From positions 12,501-55,376 of the forward strand of contig JAXHTF010000024.1 in NCBI GenBank assembly GCA_034211275.1: a stretch of DNA of 42,876 nt, given 5' to 3'. Numbering within the stretch: the stretch's first letter is position 1; every line of letters starts with the position of its first letter. Shown in pieces: positions 28,012 through 34,536 of this stretch. Under the pieces are notes generated by a model, which was not told the DNA's origin, ran no database searches, and was given only the letters and a program-made list of their open reading frames with translations. The position numbers and the translations under genes are program-made. Origin of the DNA: Acidobacteriota bacterium (GTDB taxonomy: Bacteria > Acidobacteriota > Thermoanaerobaculia > Multivoradales > JAHZIX01).

Positions 28012-29847
28012 ATGAAGCTCAAAACTCTCACCCTCCTCTGTATCTGTCTGCTCACCACCCCCCTCTTCGCACAAACTGAAATCCGACCCTTTACCGATCA
28101 CGGCTTCTTGCGAGTCATCAAAGTCGACGCAACTGGCTACTACTTCTGGTCGGTGACGCAGAAAGTCCACGGCGGCTTTTATGCAATCACCGGCATCCCC
28201 ATCGGCCAGAAATTCTTCTACTACGTGGGGAGTGGTGCCACGAACGGCTTTAGCATGGGCCCTGGCTCCGCATGCCCCCTCGAGGACACTATGGCCTTCA
28301 GCGTGAACTACACGCACTCAGGGATGCGCGGCACGGACGGCTCGTTAACCTTCCATGGCGTAGTAGCGCCCTGCGACTCTTTCTTCCATCTGCCAGGCGG
28401 AGCGTTCGCAATGGACCAGACCTGGAGTGGATCTCAGGCCAATGTCGGACTCATGATCGACTCGTCCGACGGCACTAACTTCTCCAAGATTCAGATGGGC
28501 ACGTCGTCAGACGGGATCAACTTCTCCTGGGACACGCTCTTGACCATTCCCACGGGACTCGGCTTTGGCCTGACCGCCCCGCACTTGCAGCCTGATCCCT
28601 ACAACCCCTCACGGCTATTTGGTTTCGCGGACGTGATTGTCAACGCAAGCACGACCAGAACCACCTGCGTCGAGGTCAACCTCGGCACGAGCCCCGGTAC
28701 GAGCACTTTCCGTCTTGCCTCAAATGCCGCGTGCACAAGCTGGACGACCTACTCCTTCGGCGCTTCGGTAAGCACCATGCCGGCGGTTACGAACCTGATT
28801 CCATCCATGTCCGTTCAGAGCCTCCAAAAGGTCGACGGCGCATTCCAGCTCTTTGGGACACAGACAGTCGCTCCCTCCAACACGCCCCCATGCCTACCCG
28901 GAGAGTCGACATCGCTCTACTACTCCAACATCAACATTCCTCTCAATGGGGATGATGAGACACAACAAGTCGTCGGCGGGGTTGTAAGTCCGAATTTCGA
29001 AGCAGCCGACACTTCGGTACTTTCCTCGAACACTCGGTCGTTACCCGGCGACTACATCGGCGCGCTCAATACGCCCTTTGTGGTCGAGGACAACAATGGC
29101 AAGAACCTCCACTACAACGCCTCACAGAATGACTTTGTCTGCCGTCTGACCTTTGCGAGCGGGCAGGGCTTTAAAGGTGACGTGGTCGTGGCTGAGCTCG
29201 ACGAGGAGTACTTTGACCTCATCTTTGAGGACGACTTCGAGGGCAGCAATGCCTGGTCCTCGACCTCTGACCCAAGCAGCAAGATTGCGTTCACGTCCGG
29301 AGCTGCGCTGACCGGGAGCAAGGGGATGCAGATCACCTTCAACGGAGTCAACGTCCAGGCAGCCTATCTTCGAGACGACTCTCCTACTGAGGAGGGACGG
29401 TATCGGGCCCGATTCGAGCTTGATCCGAATAACCTGTTCTTCCCGGCGGACAAGCGACACCCAGTCCTACAGCTCTTCACGAGTCATCCATCAAACGAGC
29501 TCATCGCCGAGATGATCCTCCGAGAGAACGGCAGCTCCTATCTGCTCAATTTCAAGGCGAAGCTGAATAACGGGTCATGGGAGAAGACGAACTGGATCAC
29601 AATCTCCGATGCGCCTCACACGCTCGAGATTGACTACGAGCGGGCGTCAGGACCCTCGACCAGCGACGGTTCGATTAGCCTATGGGTCGATGGCGTGCTT
29701 CAAGACACCGTGACAGCCCTCACTAATGGCGACCATGCCGTGAGCTACGCGCTCTTTGGTGCACCTGACGGCATTGACAGTGGGACGAGCGGAGTTCTCT
29801 ATCTCGACCATTTCGAGTCGAGGCGCATCACCTACATCGGCCCGTAG
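28012..29847 (+). CDS. Secreted protein of unknown function with C-terminal beta domain
   Basis: A 611-residue exported protein. MKLKTLTLLCICLLTTPLFA is a clear signal peptide, and ATG 28012 has AAGGA five bases upstream. Residues ~25-400 are beta-rich with DGTNFSKIQMGTSSDGINFS-type repeats reminiscent of a propeller or sialidase-like fold, but no catalytic motif is recognised. From IFEDDFEGSNAW (~residue 404) to the end it looks like a concanavalin/LamG-like jelly roll (SLWVDGVLQDTVTAL, then VLYLDHFESRRI). It follows the GT-C gene and ends at a strong hairpin. Confidence 0.75.
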   Translation: MKLKTLTLLCICLLTTPLFAQTEIRPFTDHGFLRVIKVDATGYYFWSVTQKVHGGFYAITGIPIGQKFFYYVGSGATNGFSMGPGSACPLEDTMAFSVNYTHSGMRGTDGSLTFHGVVAPCDSFFHLPGGAFAMDQTWSGSQANVGLMIDSSDGTNFSKIQMGTSSDGINFSWDTLLTIPTGLGFGLTAPHLQPDPYNPSRLFGFADVIVNASTTRTTCVEVNLGTSPGTSTFRLASNAACTSWTTYSFGASVSTMPAVTNLIPSMSVQSLQKVDGAFQLFGTQTVAPSNTPPCLPGESTSLYYSNINIPLNGDDETQQVVGGVVSPNFEAADTSVLSSNTRSLPGDYIGALNTPFVVEDNNGKNLHYNASQNDFVCRLTFASGQGFKGDVVVAELDEEYFDLIFEDDFEGSNAWSSTSDPSSKIAFTSGAALTGSKGMQITFNGVNVQAAYLRDDSPTEEGRYRARFELDPNNLFFPADKRHPVLQLFTSHPSNELIAEMILRENGSSYLLNFKAKLNNGSWEKTNWITISDAPHTLEIDYERASGPSTSDGSISLWVDGVLQDTVTALTNGDHAVSYALFGAPDGIDSGTSGVLYLDHFESRRITYIGP

Positions 29848-29901
29848 AGCCTAGGTCCTACTCGTGGCTCGGTAGCACCTACTGATCCCTTGCTTTAACA
29901 A

Positions 29902-29936
29902 CGAAGCCCCTCTCCGAGTCTCAGAGAGGGGCTTCG
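29902..29936. terminator. Hairpin terminator between convergent genes
   Basis: A perfect 13-bp stem (CGAAGCCCCTCTC / GAGAGGGGCTTCG) with a 9-nt loop lies between the secreted-protein gene (+) and the antitoxin gene (-). The U-tract is weak on both strands, so it may be a bidirectional terminator. Confidence 0.7.
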
Positions 29937-29961
29937 CACTTTCCAATGGATCGTCGCCCGT

Positions 29962-30198
29962 TCAGGATCTGGCAGAGATTGAGGCCGTCACACGCTGCTT
30001 GACCTCCTCCCAGCTCAACCAGCCGTCCGGATCTTCTTTGGCCTGAGCAAGACGCTCGTCGAGAAGCTCCTTCTGCCAGTCGTGGAGCGGCAAGGCCTCG
30101 GCATCCCGCTCGATGCTCTCCCAGAGGCTCTCGGCAAGCTCCAGACGCTCCTCGACGGGGAGCTTGAGGGCTTCGTGTTGTAGCTCGACCTTGGTCAT
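29962..30198 (-). CDS. Orphan addiction-module antitoxin (TIGR02574-type)
   Basis: A 78-residue acidic protein: VELQHEALKLPVEERLELAE, then SLWESI, ending DPDGWLSWEEVKQRV. The L-P.EER..L...LW.SI...DGW..WEEVK pattern is that of the putative addiction-module component family usually paired with a RelE/ParE toxin. No toxin follows: downstream is a convergent gene beyond a hairpin. It is therefore an orphan. TACACT lies nine bases before the ATG, with TTGCAA 16 bp further, and there is no Shine-Dalgarno, so it may be leaderless. Confidence 0.8.
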   Translation of the reverse strand: MTKVELQHEALKLPVEERLELAESLWESIERDAEALPLHDWQKELLDERLAQAKEDPDGWLSWEEVKQRVTASISARS

Positions 30199-30207
30199 AT
30201 GAGATTC

Positions 30208-30235
30208 AGTGTACGGGAAGGCGGGGAGTTTGCAA
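30208..30235 (-). promoter_or_regulatory. Promoter of the orphan antitoxin gene
   Basis: On the minus strand TTGCAA (30230-30235) and TACACT (30208-30213) are 16 bp apart, and the -10 ends nine bases before the ATG. Confidence 0.4.
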
Positions 30236-30240
30236 GCGAC

Positions 30241-30456
30241 TCAGCCTTTCCATTCTCGGCGCGCTCGGCGCAATGGCTCCAACGCCTCGGCGAAGTCAGA
30301 AGGCGCCTTGTCGCCGAGTTTCTTGAGCTTCGCCTCGAGCTCAGCCAGCGTCCAACCCGAAGGGTTCGTGCCACCATGGAAGAACACCCGGGGGTCCTGT
30401 GCGTCAAGCCTCTGGTCCTTTGCTGCTGTCCCACCGATGTGCCAGTTCTTCCCCAT
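30241..30456 (-). CDS. 71-aa protein paired with RHH regulator
   Basis: A 71-residue protein starting MGKNWHIGGTAAKDQRLDAQ, with a charged helical C-terminus (LAELEAKLKKLGDKAPSDFA, then LEPLRRARREWKG). ATG 30456 is chosen because AGGAGGT lies seven bases upstream; a GTG at 30489 that overlaps the RHH stop is the alternative. It follows the RHH gene by 29 bp on the same strand, the layout of a toxin-antitoxin or regulator-partner pair. I recognise no family and assign no function. Confidence 0.65.
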   Translation of the reverse strand: MGKNWHIGGTAAKDQRLDAQDPRVFFHGGTNPSGWTLAELEAKLKKLGDKAPSDFAEALEPLRRARREWKG

Positions 30457-30485
30457 GGGCTGCACCTCCTTGCCTTGCTCTAGTT

Positions 30486-30695
30486 TCACTCCTCGATCCC
30501 CAGGAGCCTCCGCACCGCCTCGCGGATGATGTCGGACTCGGAGCGATGCTCCTCGAAGGCCTTACGCCGGAGCGCCTCGACTTCATCGGGATGGAGGTAG
30601 GCAACCTTCCGCACCAGCCCGCCGGGCGTGGTCATGCTCGCGCCCAGCTCCCGCGGGCTCTTGTGCTGCTTCACCGGCTTCTCTTTCTTCGCCAT
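30486..30695 (-). CDS. Small ribbon-helix-helix-like DNA-binding protein
   Basis: A 69-residue protein. After a basic tail (MAKKEKPVKQHKSPRELGAS) comes VRKVAYLHPDEVEALRRKAF, then SESDIIREAVRRLLGIEE. This beta strand, helix A and helix B pattern with S-E-S-D-I-I-R-E-A-V is typical of RHH/CopG proteins. TACAAT lies six bases before ATG 30695 with no ribosome site, suggesting a leaderless mRNA. A 22-bp near-palindrome just upstream is the probable autoregulatory site. The next gene may be its partner. Confidence 0.78.
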   Translation of the reverse strand: MAKKEKPVKQHKSPRELGASMTTPGGLVRKVAYLHPDEVEALRRKAFEEHRSESDIIREAVRRLLGIEE

Positions 30696-30716
30696 AGCCC
30701 TATTGTACCCATCTCT

Positions 30717-30738
30717 CCATGTGCCCATGGACACATGG
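30717..30738. promoter_or_regulatory. Near-palindromic operator upstream of RHH gene
   Basis: CCATGTG-N8-CACATGG with a central CCATGG gives a 22-bp palindrome with one mismatched pair. It covers the -35 position of the RHH gene, and the divergent 30858 gene starts 120 bp away. Confidence 0.6.
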
Positions 30739-30857
30739 CGCCATCCTACGATACAGTGACCGCGTCGCCTCTCCCCTTGTGGGAGACCACACGAAAGCGG
30801 CCCGACAGCGTGCTGGCACACCCTGCCGAGCCTTGCCACACAAGGAGACGAAGCTCC

Positions 30858-31253
30858 ATGCGTGACCGACGCGATTCTACCCCTAATCCGGAATCCCTCG
30901 ACGAGACCGCCGGATTCCGCGAGACCTTCCTCCACCGCTTCACAGAGCGGAAAGACCGCGAGGCGCTGGAGCGTTTCGCGGCACTTCTCTTCGCCTATTG
31001 GGGCGAGTTTCAAGGGCACATGCCCGACCAGCAAGAATCGGTGCTTCGGGCTGAGTTCCGGGCTGCGCTCGCCGACCTTGAGTATCTGGCTATCTTCTTG
31101 CGGGAGGTGGTTGGTTTCGCGCCTGAGGCTGCCTCGATTGATCCTGAGGACTTGCCGCTGGCGACAAAGGCGCTTGAGGTGGCTGACAAGCTTGGAGACT
31201 GCGCCACAGGTTTGGCAGACATGTTGCGAAGGCACAAAAACAACCCAGTTTAG
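30858..31253 (+). CDS. Hypothetical helical cytosolic protein
   Basis: A 131-residue soluble, mostly alpha-helical protein without signal or membrane segments: ETFLHRFTERKDREALERFA, then YLAIFLREVVGF and LATKALEVADKLGDCATGLA. I do not recognise a family. ATG 30858 has AGGAG ten bases upstream. It is divergent from the RHH gene and convergent with the response-regulator gene, whose stop codon overlaps its own by four bases. Confidence 0.65.
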   Translation: MRDRRDSTPNPESLDETAGFRETFLHRFTERKDREALERFAALLFAYWGEFQGHMPDQQESVLRAEFRAALADLEYLAIFLREVVGFAPEAASIDPEDLPLATKALEVADKLGDCATGLADMLRRHKNNPV

Positions 31254-31663
31254 CTTTTGGCCTTCAATGCTGCCTTGAGATCTTCCATAACCTCTCGCTC
31301 AAGAATAGCCATCTTGGAAAAGATCTGGACATCTTTTCCTCGAAGCTCCGGTTCCAGCTCCGAAGGTGACATGACCGTCAGGATCACGACCTTAGGAGTG
31401 TTTCGGTCACGATTCCTAACTGTCCTCTTCGAAAGGAAGTCAACGACTCTTAGGCCGGGTAGCGGATCGAGACCTCTCGAAGAATTGAACTGAGGAACAA
31501 GAAGGTCCAGTAGAATAGAGTCGTAGTCATTCTCCTCAAGAAGGTTCAGTGCTGTCGATACATCCGCAGCTATGTCCACTTCTAGGCCCGCGCGCTCGAG
31601 AATTCTCCCAAGGCCCAATAACGAGCCATCCGCATCGTCGTCAACCCACAACACCTTACTCAC
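31250..31663 (-). CDS. Receiver-only response regulator
   Basis: A 137-residue stand-alone receiver domain. VSKVLWVDDDADG gives the acidic cluster Asp8-10. DYDSILLDLLVP gives phosphoacceptor Asp53. ILTVMSP supplies the switch Thr, and IFSKMAI the conserved Lys117. There is no output domain. The insertion FNSSRGLDPLPGL after beta3 is longer than in CheY. The start is GTG 31663, with AGGAGG seven bases upstream; it overlaps the upstream gene's end by eight bases, so both are co-translated. No histidine kinase is visible in the window. Confidence 0.85.
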   Translation of the reverse strand: MSKVLWVDDDADGSLLGLGRILERAGLEVDIAADVSTALNLLEENDYDSILLDLLVPQFNSSRGLDPLPGLRVVDFLSKRTVRNRDRNTPKVVILTVMSPSELEPELRGKDVQIFSKMAILEREVMEDLKAALKAKS

Positions 31664-32186
31664 CGCCAATCCTCCTGAGAACCCTCTCGCTATATGAAAT
31701 ATCAGCAGCAAGTAGCCTCTGGTGGATCATGCCCAGCTCAACCATTACATTGCGGACCCGCCCCACCTGGCCTGGCTCCAGCTTTACATGGTCGCCCTTC
31801 CAAACACCCTCAAGCTCCAGTGCCAGCACAATGTCGGCACACCTTTCTCTGGCATCAAGCAACAGCACCCTGAATTCCTTGGGAAAGGTAACATGATTGG
31901 CTCGAACACTATCCATTACTTCATCTCGGGCTCTATGTAGTTCCTCCCGATACTTCACTGAGAGACGTGCACCTTCTGCCTTGCTTATAAGATTTAGCTG
32001 ATCCTGGAACCCCAGAAGCGAGGAACAGACCTCAATCAACCCTTGCCTGTAAGATCTGAGGGCCTCTTGAGCAAGCTCCGCCTTAAGCTCCACAACTCGA
32101 CTGATTCTCGCTTGATAGAGCTGGAACAGGCCTCCAAGCAGAGCCACAATCAGTGCTCCAATAGCGGTGTAGAGAGCTGGATCCAA
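31656..32186 (-). CDS. Membrane-anchored coiled-coil protein, partner of receiver
   Basis: A 176-residue protein with one N-terminal transmembrane helix (IGALIVALLGGLFQLY, residues 9-24) followed by long helices (VELKAELAQEALRSYRQGLI, then CADIVLALELEGVWKG). No known domain is recognised. The start is TTG 32186, with GGAGG four bases upstream and the membrane helix directly after it. It overlaps the receiver gene by eight bases, so a membrane-tethered partner for the receiver is the simplest reading. Codon use is AT-richer than in the core genes. Confidence 0.7.
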   Translation of the reverse strand: MDPALYTAIGALIVALLGGLFQLYQARISRVVELKAELAQEALRSYRQGLIEVCSSLLGFQDQLNLISKAEGARLSVKYREELHRARDEVMDSVRANHVTFPKEFRVLLLDARERCADIVLALELEGVWKGDHVKLEPGQVGRVRNVMVELGMIHQRLLAADISYSERVLRRIGGE

Positions 32187-32228
32187 GGTTCCTCCGCTCC
32201 TAAGCCTATCCGAAAACGATGGTCAAGC

Positions 32229-33443
32229 CTACGCCGCCTCCCTCCCCAGCATCGCCTCAAGCCCTGGGATTTCCTCCAGAGAGCCAATCGTCACCGCGCT
32301 GAAGGGCTTGGACACCTGCCCGTTGATCATCAGGCGCAGGTAGATGTGGTAGTTCGGGAGGTTCACCAGATCCTCCGCCTCGAACTTGGGCGCGAGCTCC
32401 CGGGCAAAGAGCGGCGCATCCTTGGCGCCGAGCCGGAAGCAGATCAGCGTCCCCACATTCCCAATCACGGCATCGGCAATCTCAGGCGAGAGCTGCCCTA
32501 GATATTGATGCGCCAGGATGAGGTTGAGCCGGTACTTCCGCAGCTCTGAGAGCATGGTCGCCACAGAGAGCGTCGCGAAGCTCTGGAACTCATCCAGATA
32601 GACGAAGCAGTCCTGTCGCTTGCTCTCGGGCATGTCAGCTCGCTCAAGCCCCGCAAGGGCCAGGTGGGACAGCAGCAGGCTCCCCAAGAGCGAGGATGGG
32701 CCTTCGCCGAGCTTTCCCTTGGCGAGGTTCACGATGAGGAGCTTCCGCCCGTCGATGATCTCGCGGAGGTTGAGCCCAACTCCTTCCCCACAGAGAATCT
32801 CCCGCACCCGGGGATCCGTGAGGAACGCACCGACTTTGTTGAGCACCGGCGCCGAGACGACGGCGCTGAAGCCGGTCGAGTACTTCCCGAACTCATACTG
32901 CCAGAAACGGCGCACCTGAGCATTCTCCACACCTCGTACGACATCCTCTCGGAAGCTCTTCTCGGTCAAGAGTCGTGGAATATCTGCGAAGGTTGAGCCT
33001 TCCCGCTCAAGGAGCGTGAAGACGACATTCCGCAGCACATGCTCAAGCCGCGGTCCCCAGCCTTCTGACCAGCTCTTCTTGAACACATCGACGATGCCGG
33101 CTGCAGCCAGAGGACGATGCTCCTCGGAGATGCCCCGAAGCGGGTTGAAGTGCCAGCGGGTGTCGGGATCGAGGTAGATGAGGTCGTCCTCGCGCCAGAG
33201 CGGGACGAGTTTGACCACCTCTTCGGCGAGGTCACCATGCGGGTCGAAGAGAACCGCGCCGTTGCCACGGGCGATGTCTTGGGCGAGGAGCGTCCTGAGA
33301 AGGGTGGTCTTGCCGACGCCGGTCTTGCCGATGAGGTAGGTGTGGTAGCGGCGATCCTTCTGGAACATGGTGAAGCGCTGAGCCTGTCCACGGTGGTCAA
33401 CGAACGAGAAGATTGTTGCTTTTCTGTAAATTTTCGCTGCCAT
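32229..33443 (-). CDS. TraD/HerA-like P-loop ATPase
   Basis: A 404-residue RecA-fold ATPase of the VirD4/TraG/HerA class. Walker A GKTGVGKTT is at 39-47, preceded by DRRYHTYLIG, a typical lead-in for conjugative coupling proteins. FDPHGDLAEEV and the Walker B FVYLDEFQSF (~280-289), then ILAHQYLGQL, also fit. No membrane helices or relaxase/T4SS genes are present, so it is a stand-alone member. ATG 33443 is chosen; an upstream TTG at 33479 lacks a ribosome site. Residues ~30-217 are encoded by DNA that is perfectly repeated at 37346-37907. Confidence 0.85.
   Translation of the reverse strand: MAAKIYRKATIFSFVDHRGQAQRFTMFQKDRRYHTYLIGKTGVGKTTLLRTLLAQDIARGNGAVLFDPHGDLAEEVVKLVPLWREDDLIYLDPDTRWHFNPLRGISEEHRPLAAAGIVDVFKKSWSEGWGPRLEHVLRNVVFTLLEREGSTFADIPRLLTEKSFREDVVRGVENAQVRRFWQYEFGKYSTGFSAVVSAPVLNKVGAFLTDPRVREILCGEGVGLNLREIIDGRKLLIVNLAKGKLGEGPSSLLGSLLLSHLALAGLERADMPESKRQDCFVYLDEFQSFATLSVATMLSELRKYRLNLILAHQYLGQLSPEIADAVIGNVGTLICFRLGAKDAPLFARELAPKFEAEDLVNLPNYHIYLRLMINGQVSKPFSAVTIGSLEEIPGLEAMLGREAA
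32792..33353. repeat. 562-bp perfect direct repeat, copy 1
   Basis: Read by eye, this segment matches 37346-37907 base for base at an offset of 4554. It covers the nucleotide-binding part of the ATPase gene. Sequence on both sides diverges abruptly. Confidence 0.9.
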
Positions 33444-33639
33444 ATGGAACCAATATAGCCAAGAAGGAAACGTAGCCAAAGCAAGCTATCTCTGCCGGGA
33501 CCTTCCCTCGCTTCGGAGAGTGGGCACTTGCAAATAGCTCACCTTGTCGCTGACCCAGATATGCGCTAGCTTTGCACTTAGGCAATCACGATCTCTTGAC
33601 AGGAAGTCGACTTGCAAGCTTCCAGGAGGTGTCCACATT

Positions 33640-34536
33640 ATGGGTTGCATCCTTGGTGCGGCATGGCACCATGACGATATGATTCCCCCACCAGCAAAAT
33701 CACTTCGGCTTGCGGTAATTATCTTCCTCGTGCTCGCAGCCGTTGTGCTCACAGCAACAGCGAGCGCCCGCCCGGCGATCTCTTGGGAACCGGAGTCGGT
33801 CTTCCTACCAGTTGTCCGAGGTGAGTCCACTTCTATCTCTGCCTCTTTCACCGCGAACACCAATCTCGGTCAGGTTGAGCTTCGTGTAGTTCCTGAACTG
33901 GCTGAGTTTGTCTCTGTCATCCCAAGCAGTCCTCTGACGATCAATAGAGGCACGACTACACAAGTAGAGCTCACGGTTCAAGCCGGTACCGACAGCATCC
34001 TCGGCGTACTCGAGGGGACCGTTCAGGTACGGAAGCTCGGACACAAGCCTAAGAACTATTCACGGCCGCTACCAATCAATATTGAGATCCAGCCCTTTCC
34101 TCTTCCTCCTGCCCCAGGTGAAGCTGGAAAGGTAACTGTCGAAGGAGTCGACTCTGACGGTGACGGGCTCCGAGACGACATTCAGCGCTTCATTGCCTTC
34201 ACATACCCAGATGAGCCAGTGACCCGTGCCGCGCTTTCCCAATATGGAGAGAGCTTTCAAGACACGCTGGTCCAGGCGGTTGATCGCCAGTCTGCCTTCT
34301 CTCTATTTATGGCAACACTTAGATCTGACCGCTGCCTCAAAGGACTTATAGGCGTCGAAGAGGGTGAGACTCTTAGGAAGAGTATCAAGGCTCAGTACCT
34401 GAATACGGCCGAAAGAAGTGATGCCTTCTTCACTTTTGCGGAACTACTTGGCGGGAGTAGCTGGGGCGGGGCGGCTTTTTCGCCGGAAGATGACTGTGAC
34501 TTCAACCCAGGCCAGCTGATTGGAGGTCATGAATGA
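33640..34536 (+). CDS. Secreted protein with Ca-binding-type loop, upstream of lipase-like gene
   Basis: A 298-residue exported protein. AGGAGGT nine bases before ATG 33640 supports this start; ATG 33679 would give a more usual signal peptide (KSLRLAVIIFLVLAAVVLTA, cleaved after TASA). The mature N-terminal ~110 residues are an Ig-like beta domain (FLPVVRGESTSISASFTANT). DSDGDGLRDD near residue 200 is a thrombospondin type-3/dockerin-like calcium loop, followed by a helical region with two Cys-containing motifs. Its stop overlaps the next gene's start as ATGA, so the two products probably act together outside the cytoplasm. Function unknown. Confidence 0.75.
   Translation: MGCILGAAWHHDDMIPPPAKSLRLAVIIFLVLAAVVLTATASARPAISWEPESVFLPVVRGESTSISASFTANTNLGQVELRVVPELAEFVSVIPSSPLTINRGTTTQVELTVQAGTDSILGVLEGTVQVRKLGHKPKNYSRPLPINIEIQPFPLPPAPGEAGKVTVEGVDSDGDGLRDDIQRFIAFTYPDEPVTRAALSQYGESFQDTLVQAVDRQSAFSLFMATLRSDRCLKGLIGVEEGETLRKSIKAQYLNTAERSDAFFTFAELLGGSSWGGAAFSPEDDCDFNPGQLIGGHE

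Noticed and set aside
30399-30857. In-frame plus-strand extension of the 30858 gene to 284 residues
   Set aside because: The extension runs antisense through the RHH gene and its operator; the ATG at 30858 has a ribosome site.
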